A DNA stretch of 64,000 nt from Flavobacterium sp. Root935 (GCF_001429295.1 NZ_LMJL01000008.1:51186-115185), one strand, 5' to 3'. Positions 26,697 through 36,793 are shown, numbered from the stretch's first letter. Notes: a model not told the origin generated them from the sequence alone. Program-made: numbers and translations.

Positions 26697-28181
26697 TTAT
26701 CTGTTGATCGCTTCAATTTTTAAAGTCCAAGCTTCTTTTGCAGGAAGATTGTTTCTTAAACTTTCTGGAATAATTACTTTAAATCCGTTTCCTTCTTTTG
26801 TCCATTTTAAAGAAGTTTTAGAACCTAACATGGTAATTTTTGTTCCTTTTTTCGGACTTATAGATTTTACTGTCACTGCTGCTGGAATTTTATCCTCCCC
26901 GTCTTTCGCTAAATAAAATGCAAATACATTTCCAGCTTTATTCTGTGTAAAACAAATGTTTTCTTCTTTGTAAGGTTCGATTGGTTTGGTGTTGTAAATC
27001 GCTGTGCTGTTTACTTTCATCCAATCACCGTAAGCCTGCAATAAATCGTAAGCCCCTTTATCCCATTCTCCCTCTGGACTTGGCGCAATGTTTAATAATA
27101 AGTTTCCGCCTTTTGCAACAATGTCAACTAACAAATGAATACCTTGTCTTCCAGTCATGTAAGTAGCACCTGGAGAATATGACCATCCACCACCTGCAGG
27201 AATACAAGATTCCCAAGGATAAGGCAAAGTCTTAGCAGGAACACGTCCTTCTGGAGTTAAGTAGTTTTGGTTTTTACCGTGAACTGCTCTATCCACCACA
27301 ATTAAACCTGGTTGTTTTGCACGTGCTTTTACAACCAATTCGTCCATTTTTGGATCTTGGTCTACCACTCTGTGTTTGATGAAACCGTTTTTAGATTCGT
27401 TTTCAGTAAATTTCTCGTCGTAGTTTTCTTTGATGTTTACTTGATCTCTTTTACGAACCCATCCTCCGTCTAACCAAAGAATATCCACTTTACCATAATT
27501 AGTCAAAATTTCTAAAATCTGGTTGTGTGTAAAGTCAACATATTTCTGCCATTTTTCTGGATACAAAGACGGATCGTAGTTTACGTTTCTGTCAAATGGC
27601 GGAAAATAAGGATCCCAGTAGTTTTCGTTGTGCCAGTCTGGTTTTGAAAAGTAAGCTCCTGTAGAAATACCTTCGCCTCTAAAAGAGTTGAAAATCTCTT
27701 TTAAAACATCTGCTTTTGGATTTGTATGAAAAGGAACATCTTTACTAGTTATCTTATAATCAGAATATTTAGTATCATACATATTAAATCCGTCATGGTG
27801 TTTTGTTGTAAAAACCATGTATTTCATTCCAGCATATTTCGCTGCTTTTGCCCATTTTTCTGGATCGAATTTTACTGGATTAAATGTTTTTCTTAACCCT
27901 TCGTAATCTTTTATATAATCATTATAATTAGATGGATTACTTCCTTTTTTACGTTCACACCATCCGTAATCTTCAGGACAAATAGACCAAGATTCTACAA
28001 TACCCCATTGGCTGTAAGTTCCCCAGTGCATTAGCAGACCAAATTTTTTGCCTTGCCATTCATCTAAGTTTTTTAATACTGCCGGATCTGTCTCTGGTAC
28101 GTATCTTTCATCTTCATATATCGCCTGCGCGAATATCTGAGCTGAAAATAAAAGGGCGATAATGAATATTCCTCTTTTCAT
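26697..28181 (-). CDS. GH29 alpha-L-fucosidase (first copy)
   Basis: 494 residues with a signal peptide (cut after IFA). The N-terminal catalytic barrel shows the GH29 motifs KKFGLLMHWGTYSQWG, KHHDGFNMYD and the nucleophile D238 in DILWLDGGW. A short beta-sandwich follows. It should release alpha-fucose from glycans with a relaxed or alpha-1,2/1,6-like specificity (subfamily A style), complementing the second GH29 at 45638-47731. It sits in the operon between GH35 and GH92. Core or antennary fucose of N-glycans is a plausible substrate. Confidence 0.93.
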   Translation of the reverse strand: MKRGIFIIALLFSAQIFAQAIYEDERYVPETDPAVLKNLDEWQGKKFGLLMHWGTYSQWGIVESWSICPEDYGWCERKKGSNPSNYNDYIKDYEGLRKTFNPVKFDPEKWAKAAKYAGMKYMVFTTKHHDGFNMYDTKYSDYKITSKDVPFHTNPKADVLKEIFNSFRGEGISTGAYFSKPDWHNENYWDPYFPPFDRNVNYDPSLYPEKWQKYVDFTHNQILEILTNYGKVDILWLDGGWVRKRDQVNIKENYDEKFTENESKNGFIKHRVVDQDPKMDELVVKARAKQPGLIVVDRAVHGKNQNYLTPEGRVPAKTLPYPWESCIPAGGGWSYSPGATYMTGRQGIHLLVDIVAKGGNLLLNIAPSPEGEWDKGAYDLLQAYGDWMKVNSTAIYNTKPIEPYKEENICFTQNKAGNVFAFYLAKDGEDKIPAAVTVKSISPKKGTKITMLGSKTSLKWTKEGNGFKVIIPESLRNNLPAKEAWTLKIEAINR

Positions 28182-28234
28182 CTTTAATCTAATTTATAAT
28201 TTATTATTCTTTGTTTTTAGTTTAGTAGGTAATT

Positions 28235-30085
28235 CTAATTTAATTTTTCAAGTATAGGCTGATCTGTAAAAGTCAATTCTGTTTTACTGTTTTCATTAAG
28301 CTGCTCCAATACAACAAACTTATTCTCGCCTTCTTTCAACCAACAACCTGGTACATAAAGCGTTTGCTGCGGTCCAACTTTCCAGTAACGTCCAAGATTG
28401 TGTCCGTTAACAAATACAATTCCTTTTCCCCAACCTGTCATATCCAGAAAAGTATCAGCAGGTTTATCTATGTTTACAGTAGATTCATATAAAACGGGAC
28501 GTCCAGGTTTTATCGTTTCATTTTTAACAGCTGGAACTTCATTCATCGGCATTTTATACATTTCCCATCCACCGCTAATTTCAAATTCATTTAAATATAC
28601 TGGAGTAATAATTCCTTTAGTATTATGTACTATTTCGGCACCGTAGTTAATGCGACCCATATTTTCAACTAGAATTTCTAAAATACCGTTAAAAGGAATC
28701 GTAACTGTCAACTCATAGTTTTTGAAAACTCTATTCAACTCACCTGCTTTAACCCCGTTTACATAAACTGTAGCAAAGTCTCTCAATCCTTCAATTTTTA
28801 ATTTTCCAGAAATGGGCTGCGTAAATCTTTTTCGATACAAAACATATCCATGTCCTTGATCTAATTTTTCAAATGTTAAAGGCTGGTCATTTATAACTGG
28901 TTTTTCTTTTTTTATCCAACTTAAAACATCCATACTTGATTTGATCGTCTGATTAGGATATTTTGCAACTGGTATTTTGGCTGGAATTGAGGCTAATTTT
29001 GTTTTAGAATACTTTTGCATTACTTCACGTATAGCCATATATTTTGGTGTTGCCCAACCTGCTTCGCTAATAGGAGCATCATAATCATAGCTTGTAATAT
29101 CTGGCTGAATATCCATTTCTTCATTATAATTTGCCCCAGAGGTAAATCCAAAATTAGTACCGCCGTGCACCATATAATAATTAAAAGAAACACCTGCATC
29201 GAGGTACTTTTTAGTTTGACTTGCAATCTCCTCAGATCCAATTTTAATAAATGGTTCTGCCCAATGATCTAACCAGCCAGAATAAAACTCTGCGACCATG
29301 TAAGGCCCTTGTCCTTTATGGTATTTATCAACCTGTTTTTTTAAATTTTCTATATTTGATTCCCCATTTGCAGTCGGTAACGCGCCTTCTACCATACCAC
29401 CTTCAAACAACCAGGCACCGTCAGAAGTAAAAAAAGGCTCCGGGAATCCTGTTTGTTTAAGTATATTGTAAATTGCAGTTTTGTAGGCTTTATGATCCTC
29501 AGCACTAATATCAGTTCTTTGAGAAACATAAGAACCAAATTCATTTTCGGCCTGAACCATAATAATAGGTCCGCCTTGATTAGCAAAATTTCCTTTTACC
29601 GCTGCATACAAATGTTCTATATACGTTTTACAAGCGTCTAAAAATGCTTTGTTATTGGTACGAATTACTAAATCTGGATTATTTTGCAGCCACCAAGGGT
29701 ATCCTCCAAATTCCCATTCGCCACATGCATACGGACCTGGTCTAAGAATGACATACAATCCTTCACTTTTGGCAATACGTAAAAATTCTGAAAGATCTCT
29801 ATTTCCTGTTTTAAAATCCCATACACCTGGTGCTACTTCGTGATAATTCCAAAATACATAGGTTGCCACGGTATTCATTCCCATAGCTTTAAGCATCTGC
29901 AATCTATGTCTCCAATACTCTTTAGGAATACGTGCATAGTGCATTTCTCCCGAATGTATCTTAATTATTTTCCCGTCTTGCTGAAATTCTCCCTTAGATA
30001 TAGAAAATCCTTTGGTTTGTGCCTTAGTAAAAAACGGCATTAAGCAAATCAATAATATCCCGAGCTTAAATAGTACCTTCTTCAT
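28235..30085 (-). CDS. GH35 beta-galactosidase
   Basis: 616 residues with a signal peptide (cut near TKA, residue 22). Both catalytic glutamates are in the family motifs: the acid/base E182 in QAENEFGSY and the nucleophile E266 in MVAEFYSGWLDHW. The barrel is followed by jelly-roll domains (about residues 400-600). It removes terminal beta-galactose, for example from LacNAc antennae of complex N-glycans. It lies 11 bp after the GH20 hexosaminidase, so galactose removal and GlcNAc removal are co-expressed. Length is normal for bacterial GH35. Confidence 0.95.
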   Translation of the reverse strand: MKKVLFKLGILLICLMPFFTKAQTKGFSISKGEFQQDGKIIKIHSGEMHYARIPKEYWRHRLQMLKAMGMNTVATYVFWNYHEVAPGVWDFKTGNRDLSEFLRIAKSEGLYVILRPGPYACGEWEFGGYPWWLQNNPDLVIRTNNKAFLDACKTYIEHLYAAVKGNFANQGGPIIMVQAENEFGSYVSQRTDISAEDHKAYKTAIYNILKQTGFPEPFFTSDGAWLFEGGMVEGALPTANGESNIENLKKQVDKYHKGQGPYMVAEFYSGWLDHWAEPFIKIGSEEIASQTKKYLDAGVSFNYYMVHGGTNFGFTSGANYNEEMDIQPDITSYDYDAPISEAGWATPKYMAIREVMQKYSKTKLASIPAKIPVAKYPNQTIKSSMDVLSWIKKEKPVINDQPLTFEKLDQGHGYVLYRKRFTQPISGKLKIEGLRDFATVYVNGVKAGELNRVFKNYELTVTIPFNGILEILVENMGRINYGAEIVHNTKGIITPVYLNEFEISGGWEMYKMPMNEVPAVKNETIKPGRPVLYESTVNIDKPADTFLDMTGWGKGIVFVNGHNLGRYWKVGPQQTLYVPGCWLKEGENKFVVLEQLNENSKTELTFTDQPILEKLN

Positions 30086-30096
30086 TTTTTTAATAA

Positions 30097-32409
30097 TTAA
30101 TCAATTAAAATTTCATCGACAAACAACCAAGAGCTTTCTCCTTTTGGACTTTTCTTTAAGTTGCCTGCAATAACTTTCACAAAACGTGCATTTTGTTTTT
30201 GGAAATTGATTTTGAAATCTTTCAATTCTGGAACAGCATTTAACGCATATGGGCGCATAATTTTCCCTACCTGAGTGTATTTAATTCCATCTGTAGAAAT
30301 CAAGACTTTAACTTGAATTGGGAAATTAACTCCTGCTCCTTGACTTTCTAAAGCTCCAACTTTTACTTGCTCGATACTTTCTACTTTTTCTAAGTCGATA
30401 ACCAATTCCATATCGTTAACTAACCAAGCCTGCCATTGTCCGTCATGGAAATTTTTACTTCCTCTGATCGTATTTACCATTGTATTGGCATCGCCTTTAT
30501 AATTCGAATTGTAAGGGGTCAAGTATTTCACTTTTTTCGAAAATGCTTTATGGAAAACAATCGTATCTGTATATGTTTTTCCCACTGGCTTGTCGTCTTG
30601 AAATAAAGAAGCTTTTAAAACCGTCGTTTCTTTTATTGCAATTGGGCTTGTATATTTTATCGCATGGTGATCAATGCTCTGGTTTCCTAAAACATAACGA
30701 ATGTCCGGACTAGGAAACTCGTTTTTTAATTCAACTTTGATTTGTTTATTAGCTAAATCTGCTGTAGAAGAAGCCGTTACCAAATAAGCGCTTTTAGCAT
30801 AATTGATTCCTAAATAATCGTAACGTTTTAATAATGAAAACAATCTCGTTGTAAAATCATTCCAATTGCGTTTCTCTTTCGGACTCCATAAAGTTTCTGA
30901 TAATGCCGCTAATCTTGGGAAAATCATGTATTCTGAATCTTTTGGCAGCGCTAAATGTTCTGCCCACAAATTCGCTTGTCCTCCTAAAACGTGTCCCGCT
31001 TCCTGAGGTGTCATTGTTGAAACTACAGGATCAAATTTGTACACTTCACTTAACGGATTATAAGCGTCAAAAGCTAAAGGTTCTTCGTTTTGCGGACCTT
31101 GATAAAAGTTAAAATAGCAAGGAGATTCTGGCGTCATAATTACGTCATGACCTTGATCTGCAGCTTCAATTCCGCCTTTCATTCCTCTCCAGCTCATTAC
31201 CGTTGCATCTGGAGCCAAACCGCCTTCTAAAATTTCATCCCAGCCGATAACTCGTTTTCCTTTTGAGTTGATGTATTTTTCCATACGTTTTACAAAGTAG
31301 CTTTGCAACTCGTTGACATCTTTTAATTTCTCGTCTTTGATTCTTTTTTGGCAATGCGGACATTTTGCCCAATTGGTTTTCGTCGCCTCATCACCGCCAA
31401 TATGAATATATTTTGAAGGGAAAATCGTGATTACTTCATCAATTACATTTTGCAAAAATTCAAACGTAGTTTCTTTTCCTGCACAATAGATATCAGTTAA
31501 AGGCCAAACCCCGCCTGACGGAACACCAATTCTCTGATTAAAGCAAGCCAATTCTGGATAAGCTGCAATGGCACTGCTTACGTGCGCCGGCATTTCGATT
31601 TCAGGAATAATTTCAATTCCTTTTGTCGAAGCATATTTTACAATTTCTCTTAATTCATCTTGCGTAAAGAAGCCGCCGTAGGTTCCTTTTTCGTCAGGAT
31701 TTGTCGTTAGTCTCGCATTCCAGCTAGTGTTTTCTTTATCAACTCTCCATGCTCCAACTTCAGTTAGTTTTGGATATTTTTTAATTTCAATTCTCCAACC
31801 TTGATCGTCAACCAAATGCAAATGTAAAACGTTCATTTTATGCATTGCCAAACGATCGATTGTCGCTAAAATGTAATTTTTATCAAAGAAATGACGAGAT
31901 AAATCCAACATTAAACCTCTCCACTTAAAACGTGGTTCGTCGTTAATTGTTAAACTTGGAATCTGCCACTTTGCAGAAGTGATTGCATATTTGCTTTCAA
32001 TCGCTTCAGGAAGTAATTGCCTAACACTTTCTAATCCATATAGAAAACCAACATTTCCTTTTGCAGAAATAACAATACTCGTCGGATTTACATCTAAAAC
32101 GTAAGCTTCATTTTTTAAATTAGGATCTACTTTAAACTGCACAAAATTGCTTACTGGAGCTTTAGTTGTCGTTTCTGGTTTCCATCCCGCAGCCACTTCA
32201 AATTTAGAAGCTAAAGCATTTGCAGCATCTCTTTGGAAATCGCCGTTTACTACAAACTTAGTATCTTTTGTAAATTCAAAAACACCAGTTTTAATAAAAG
32301 TCTGACTCGGTTTCGGAATAATGTTAATATCACTTTCTGTATAAACTTTCTGTGCATGAGCCGAGAAAATTGAAGTGATTAGGGTTAATAGGAATAATAA
32401 TTTTTTCAT
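30097..32409 (-). CDS. GH20 beta-N-acetylhexosaminidase
   Basis: I take the ATG at 32409, which opens the signal peptide MKKLLFLLTLITSIFSAHAQ. The upstream Met at 32448 adds 13 non-signal residues. The ~770-residue protein has the GH20b N-terminal domain (30-155), the catalytic barrel with the D340-E341 pair in HIGGDEA and, at the end, an F5/8 type C-like sugar-binding domain (about 640-770). It releases terminal beta-GlcNAc/GalNAc by substrate-assisted catalysis. After GH35 removes galactose, it would trim the antennal GlcNAc. Confidence 0.95.
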   Translation of the reverse strand: MKKLLFLLTLITSIFSAHAQKVYTESDINIIPKPSQTFIKTGVFEFTKDTKFVVNGDFQRDAANALASKFEVAAGWKPETTTKAPVSNFVQFKVDPNLKNEAYVLDVNPTSIVISAKGNVGFLYGLESVRQLLPEAIESKYAITSAKWQIPSLTINDEPRFKWRGLMLDLSRHFFDKNYILATIDRLAMHKMNVLHLHLVDDQGWRIEIKKYPKLTEVGAWRVDKENTSWNARLTTNPDEKGTYGGFFTQDELREIVKYASTKGIEIIPEIEMPAHVSSAIAAYPELACFNQRIGVPSGGVWPLTDIYCAGKETTFEFLQNVIDEVITIFPSKYIHIGGDEATKTNWAKCPHCQKRIKDEKLKDVNELQSYFVKRMEKYINSKGKRVIGWDEILEGGLAPDATVMSWRGMKGGIEAADQGHDVIMTPESPCYFNFYQGPQNEEPLAFDAYNPLSEVYKFDPVVSTMTPQEAGHVLGGQANLWAEHLALPKDSEYMIFPRLAALSETLWSPKEKRNWNDFTTRLFSLLKRYDYLGINYAKSAYLVTASSTADLANKQIKVELKNEFPSPDIRYVLGNQSIDHHAIKYTSPIAIKETTVLKASLFQDDKPVGKTYTDTIVFHKAFSKKVKYLTPYNSNYKGDANTMVNTIRGSKNFHDGQWQAWLVNDMELVIDLEKVESIEQVKVGALESQGAGVNFPIQVKVLISTDGIKYTQVGKIMRPYALNAVPELKDFKINFQKQNARFVKVIAGNLKKSPKGESSWLFVDEILID

Positions 32410-32473
32410 TCTTTGTTTTTTGGTTTCTCTAATTGTTTGTTCAAACATTTAAAGATGTAGTTTTTAGGTTTAG

Positions 32474-32514
32474 TTTGTCATTTCGATCCCGAGGCTTCGG
32501 GATCGAAATGACAA
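32474..32514. repeat. Long perfect palindrome, TCCCGA/TCGGGA family
   Basis: A 19-bp perfect stem around a GGCT loop, containing GATCCCGA/TCGGGATC. It lies just after the glycosylasparaginase stop. There is no clear T-run. The core recurs at 10158-10173 and, degenerately, near 58175-58190, so it behaves as a dispersed repeat that may also slow transcription. Confidence 0.7.
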
Positions 32515-32546
32515 ATATTGCGTTTAATCTCTTTAACGGATTAATA

Positions 32547-33578
32547 TTATTTATCCCAAGCCATTTTAAATTTCGCGTCTTCCATTCTGTGGCCTTTTAC
32601 GTCATCAGAAACGGCGTAATTGAATCCTGATCTTAAACTGTAACCCGCATATTCTCCGTTTTTATTCAAAGCAATAAAACCGACTTGCAGGTATTCCATG
32701 TCTTTGTGGTTTTTATGTTTGTTGTAAATACGTTCTGTAATTTCTTTACAAGCATCGTAAGGCGATTTTCCCTGACGCATTAGTTCTACAACCATTGCAC
32801 TTCCTGCAGTTCTAATTACGGCTTCGCCTAAACCAGTTGCTGCAGCTGCTCCTACTTCGTTATCCAAGAAAAGACCCGCGCCGATTATTGGGGAGTCACC
32901 GACGCGTCCGTGCATTTTCCAAGCTGCACCGCTCGTGGTACATCCGCCAGAAAGATTGCCTTCTTGGTCTAACATTAGCATACTGATGGTATCGTGATTT
33001 TCTATATTAATAACTGGTTTGTATTTAGAATCTTCCAGCCATTTTTTCCAGTCTTTTTCAGATTCTGGAGTCAATAAATTTTCTTCTTTAAAGCCTTCAG
33101 ATAACGCAAATTGCAACGCTCCCTGCCCTGCTAACATCACGTGAGGCGTATTTTGCAATACTCTTTTCGCAACAGAAATAGGGTGTTTGATTCCTTGCAG
33201 AAAGCAAACAGAACCGCAGTTGCTGTTATGATCCATAATACAGGCATCAAGGGTAACTTTTCCTTCACGGTCTGGATATCCTCCATAACCCACACTGCGA
33301 ACATTCGGATCGGCTTCAGGTATTTTCATTCCAGCTTCGATGGCATCTAAAGCTGATTTTCCTTCTTTTAAATTTTTCCAAGATTCTTTATTAGCAGGCA
33401 GACCATGATTCCATGTCGAGATGATGATCGGTTTGGTCTGTTTTTTTTCTTTTGATTCAGCTTCTGGTTCATTTTCGTGATTTGCAGCAAATCCGCTTAC
33501 GCCCAAAACAGAACTTATGGCTAAAGTGCCTAAAGTTGTTTTCTTGATAAAATCTCTTCTATTTGACATGTGTTTCAT
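32547..33578 (-). CDS. N4-(beta-N-acetylglucosaminyl)-L-asparaginase (glycosylasparaginase)
   Basis: 343 residues. The N-terminus has a twin-arginine-type signal (SNRRDFIKKTTLGTLAISS), so it is exported folded, which suits an autoprocessed enzyme. Family features: the nucleophile T197 in NHDTISM, where the precursor self-cleaves into alpha and beta chains, plus GCTTSGAAWK and GRVGDSP. It resembles the Elizabethkingia/Flavobacterium glycosylasparaginase. It cleaves the GlcNAc-Asn bond of N-glycoproteins and so completes exo-degradation. In the operon it follows the GHL10-like lipoprotein by 81 bp. This gene is the strongest single clue that the locus targets N-glycans. Confidence 0.95.
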   Translation of the reverse strand: MKHMSNRRDFIKKTTLGTLAISSVLGVSGFAANHENEPEAESKEKKQTKPIIISTWNHGLPANKESWKNLKEGKSALDAIEAGMKIPEADPNVRSVGYGGYPDREGKVTLDACIMDHNSNCGSVCFLQGIKHPISVAKRVLQNTPHVMLAGQGALQFALSEGFKEENLLTPESEKDWKKWLEDSKYKPVINIENHDTISMLMLDQEGNLSGGCTTSGAAWKMHGRVGDSPIIGAGLFLDNEVGAAAATGLGEAVIRTAGSAMVVELMRQGKSPYDACKEITERIYNKHKNHKDMEYLQVGFIALNKNGEYAGYSLRSGFNYAVSDDVKGHRMEDAKFKMAWDK

Positions 33579-33659
33579 TTTTGGTTCAACTCTAAGAAAC
33601 TAAGTTTTCTTAATGTTGCTAAATTAATCAGTAATAATTTTTAATCCCAGTAAAATCGA

Positions 33660-34778
33660 CTATAACGAATCTTTTACCGACTTAATTGTTTTTAAATTAC
33701 TCTCTGATAAAGCATTTCCGTCAAAAAATGAAACTCCTGTTGCGCCATTTTTCTTCGCTTCTAGAATCGCTTCTTTCAATTCGGCATCCGATTTTAATCC
33801 TGGAATGTAGATTCCTGTATTTACTTTAGTTGGTTTTCCTTCTAGATCTGCAACGCCTTGTTTGGTTGCATAACCTACCCAGTCAATTTCTTCATCATAA
33901 AAACTATGATAAATCATTGGATACACTTCATCAATATTCCATTTATCCCAACGCTGGCGCACCATATGATCTGCCATTTCTGGATAAGGAAATACTGCTG
34001 CCGTTAATTTTTTATTGTATTTGTGAGCAATTTTGTATGCATCGTCAACCACAGCTTTTACCGCATTTAATCTGAAATTTTTCCATTCCATATCAATTGA
34101 AGTATTGTGGCTGTTTTTTGGATTTTTATGATGTTCTTTTTCGAATTTGCTTACGCAGGCATCACAATAACAGAAATCAAATTGTGGTAACTCTGTATCT
34201 TGAACCAAATTGTATTTTGGTAATAAACTGATTGGCAGGAAAATATCTGGAAAGCGAATGTAGTCTAAATGTACACTTTCTATTCCTTCTACTTTTGCTA
34301 AACCTTCAACCAAGCCTAAGACGTGGTTTCTAGATTCTTCTTTAGTTGGGCAAAGCCATTGGTAATAATCTACATACGGACGATTATCAAAACAAGATTT
34401 TCCTTCTTTACTTACTTGATACCAATCTGGATGCTGTAACGCTACAGAGTCATTCGGGCGGTTCATTGCCATGATCCAAGCGTGTACTTTTAGTCCTTCT
34501 TTTGCTGCAAGCGGAACTAATCTTGCTAATAGTTTCGGATCTGTTTGCGTGTTAATTAAAACTTCATCGATTCCGCCGTCTTTGTATTTTTTGAATTCTT
34601 TCGAATAATCTGCATCCGATTTTTTAGCGTCAGCAGTTGTCCAGACTCCAAAAATGAATTTTCCGTTTTCGGAGTCTTTATTCTCTTTTTGTCCGCAAGA
34701 GAATAAACTCATCGAAAGTGCAAGAACTAAAACTTTTGATAGTTTTTGCAACTTACTCGTTCGTAATAATTTTACCAT
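33660..34778 (-). CDS. GHL10-like putative glycoside hydrolase, lipoprotein
   Basis: 372 residues with a lipoprotein signal (C28 in SLFSC). The rest is a TIM-barrel-like domain resembling the GHL10 (glycosyl hydrolase-like 10) family, seen as FIFGVWTT at strand 1, GIDEVLINT, VHAWIMAMN, ESVHLDYIRFPD near residue 195 and DEVYPMIYHS. The acidic pair around LDY is where such barrels keep a catalytic carboxylate. Five Cys residues, including a CYCDAC cluster (about residue 221), are unusual for a surface protein. The gene overlaps the upstream CBM9-like gene by 26 bp, so the two are translationally coupled. No characterised member is known to me. Context suggests action on the N-glycan core. Confidence 0.7.
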   Translation of the reverse strand: MVKLLRTSKLQKLSKVLVLALSMSLFSCGQKENKDSENGKFIFGVWTTADAKKSDADYSKEFKKYKDGGIDEVLINTQTDPKLLARLVPLAAKEGLKVHAWIMAMNRPNDSVALQHPDWYQVSKEGKSCFDNRPYVDYYQWLCPTKEESRNHVLGLVEGLAKVEGIESVHLDYIRFPDIFLPISLLPKYNLVQDTELPQFDFCYCDACVSKFEKEHHKNPKNSHNTSIDMEWKNFRLNAVKAVVDDAYKIAHKYNKKLTAAVFPYPEMADHMVRQRWDKWNIDEVYPMIYHSFYDEEIDWVGYATKQGVADLEGKPTKVNTGIYIPGLKSDAELKEAILEAKKNGATGVSFFDGNALSESNLKTIKSVKDSL

Positions 34779-35820
34779 CTTCTTTAATTATTAAGGTTTT
34801 GTTTGAAAAAGGACTTTTTACCAAGATATTAAATCCTGATGAATGATTTTCTAAAATTGGCTTTAAAGTCTTTCCGTCAACCACTATATTTTTTTTACTG
34901 ATATTCTGAAGGGATTTTGCCCAAGATTTATTCTTTTCGAAATATCTTTTTTGAGCTCTATATAAAGTATACAGTTCCCATTTTACTTTTTCTTCCTGCG
35001 GAATTACAAATTTGTCTTCGCTTTCTTTTGAAGAAAAGTATACATAAGCCCATTTTTCGGGCTCATGCATATTGATGACTCCCATAGGCGACCAAACCCA
35101 ATTGTATTCTGGGAGAAACTTTCCTTCTGTATCTTTTTTTCGTTCGTACTTTCCGTTAACAACAGAATGCTGCCAATTTACTCGAGAGAAATTGACTTTC
35201 CAAAATTTATCTTTAGGAACAATATTATCATGATAAGATGTTTTATAAACCGACCATGGAATGGCAATTTCTAATGTCCAGCCTTTATCAATATCTGATG
35301 CATTATTTAAAGTTCCATCTACTTTAACAGCCGATTTTAAACCATCGATATTCCAATCGTTTAAAACGGTATTTTTTTCGCGGTAGGGTTTATTTATAAA
35401 TAAATCCCAAGCGGTGTTTAATGCATTTATTTCCAATTCATAATAATTTTGAGTATCATTATCTGGATCAATAAAAACCTCAAAATCATTATTATAAAAA
35501 ATAATTGTATCGCGTTGTCTAAGATTTGCCCAAACATGAGGCTCTTCCATCTTAGCCAGAATATAGTAGTAATTATCGTCCCAGAGCATTTTAACCTGAG
35601 TTTTGTATTTTGGAGTTTCAACACCTTCTATGTCGACAAAAGGTGTTGTCCAAGCTGCTTTTTCCCAAGCTTTATCTGCTTCATCGCCGTCAATAACAAT
35701 TTCTTTTGACGTTTTATACGCAATATAACTTTTTGGTGTAACCTCTTTTTCAGATTGCGAATACCCTATCAAACCAACAAAAAAAACGGCAAGGGACAAT
35801 AATTTACCTCTACTATGCAT
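34753..35820 (-). CDS. Exported protein with N-terminal CBM9-like domain
   Basis: 355 residues, signal peptide cut near YSQ (residue 22). Residues 30-250 resemble a carbohydrate-binding module family 9 domain: IVIDGDEADKAWEKAAW, the FVDIEG segment, VKMLWDDNYYYILAKMEEPH and DWNIDGL. Aromatic residues suited to sugar stacking are frequent. The C-terminal ~100 residues are basic and unassigned. Its coding end overlaps the start of the GHL10-like gene, so the pair probably acts on one substrate. It follows GH130 by 7 bp. A role as a sugar-binding helper is inferred. Confidence 0.8.
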   Translation of the reverse strand: MHSRGKLLSLAVFFVGLIGYSQSEKEVTPKSYIAYKTSKEIVIDGDEADKAWEKAAWTTPFVDIEGVETPKYKTQVKMLWDDNYYYILAKMEEPHVWANLRQRDTIIFYNNDFEVFIDPDNDTQNYYELEINALNTAWDLFINKPYREKNTVLNDWNIDGLKSAVKVDGTLNNASDIDKGWTLEIAIPWSVYKTSYHDNIVPKDKFWKVNFSRVNWQHSVVNGKYERKKDTEGKFLPEYNWVWSPMGVINMHEPEKWAYVYFSSKESEDKFVIPQEEKVKWELYTLYRAQKRYFEKNKSWAKSLQNISKKNIVVDGKTLKPILENHSSGFNILVKSPFSNKTLIIKEDGKIITNE

Positions 35821-35827
35821 CTTTATA

Positions 35828-36793
35828 TTATAAACTATTATCTTTTGTAAACTGAATTACTTCACTTAATTTTCCGAAAGCAATTGCTACGTGAGTATCG
35901 GCAGCACCGTAATAAACTGCTAATTTATCTTCTTCAAAATCGTGTAAAGCAGCACATGGGAAAACTACATTTGGTACATCTCCAACCATCTCATACGTTT
36001 CTGCAGGTCCTAATAAATAAGGTTGTGTTCTGTATTTTACTTGATCTGGAGCGTCTGTTTCTAATAATGCTGAACCCATTGCATAACGGAAACCGTTGCA
36101 GGTATTGATAACTCCGTGGTAAATCATTAACCAACCTTCGTCAGTTAAAATCGGAATTGGTCCTGCACCTACTTTTGTACACTGCCAAGCACTTTGCTCA
36201 AATGGAGATGGTTTCATCACTAATCTGTGTTCTCCCCAATATTTCATATCTGGGCTATAGCTGATCCAGATATCTCCAAAAGGAGTGTGTCCATTATCAC
36301 TTGGACGGCTTAACATGGCATATTTTCCGTTGATTTTTTGCGGGAATAAAACTCCGTTTCTGTTGAATGGTAAAAAGGCATTTTCGCATTGGAAAAATTC
36401 TTTAAAATCAAAAGTATAACCAATACCAATTGTTGGTCCGTTGTAACCGTTACACCAAGTAATCCAGTAACGATCTTCGATCCAAACCACACGAGGATCG
36501 TATTTATAAGCAGATTCGATCATTTCTGTATTTCCAGATTTCATCTCAATTGGTTCGTGGTTAATGTCCCAATTGATACCATCTTTACTGAACCCAGCAA
36601 AAATATTCATCTGAACTGCTTTATTATCACATCTAAAAACCCCAGCATATCCGTCTCCAAAAGGTACAACTGCACTATTGAATATACTGTTTGAAGAAGG
36701 AATCGAATATCTGTCGATAATTGGATTCTCAGAATATCTCCACATTACATCTTTACTGTTTTCGGGTCTGTCTTGCCAAGGAATAGTACTCAT
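35828..36793 (-). CDS. GH130 beta-mannoside phosphorylase, probably Man-GlcNAc type
   Basis: 321 residues without a signal peptide, so cytoplasmic. It has the five-bladed propeller pattern of GH130, with the likely catalytic aspartate D99 in YKYDPRV and the phosphate-side motifs HGV and NPIID. Members of the relevant subfamily phosphorolyse beta-1,4-mannosyl-N-acetylglucosamine, giving mannose-1-phosphate and GlcNAc. This product fits an N-glycan core disaccharide imported by the neighbouring SSS symporter. It lies between the symporter (332 bp upstream) and the CBM9-like gene (7 bp downstream). Mannan-type substrates remain an alternative. Confidence 0.9.
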   Translation of the reverse strand: MSTIPWQDRPENSKDVMWRYSENPIIDRYSIPSSNSIFNSAVVPFGDGYAGVFRCDNKAVQMNIFAGFSKDGINWDINHEPIEMKSGNTEMIESAYKYDPRVVWIEDRYWITWCNGYNGPTIGIGYTFDFKEFFQCENAFLPFNRNGVLFPQKINGKYAMLSRPSDNGHTPFGDIWISYSPDMKYWGEHRLVMKPSPFEQSAWQCTKVGAGPIPILTDEGWLMIYHGVINTCNGFRYAMGSALLETDAPDQVKYRTQPYLLGPAETYEMVGDVPNVVFPCAALHDFEEDKLAVYYGAADTHVAIAFGKLSEVIQFTKDNSL

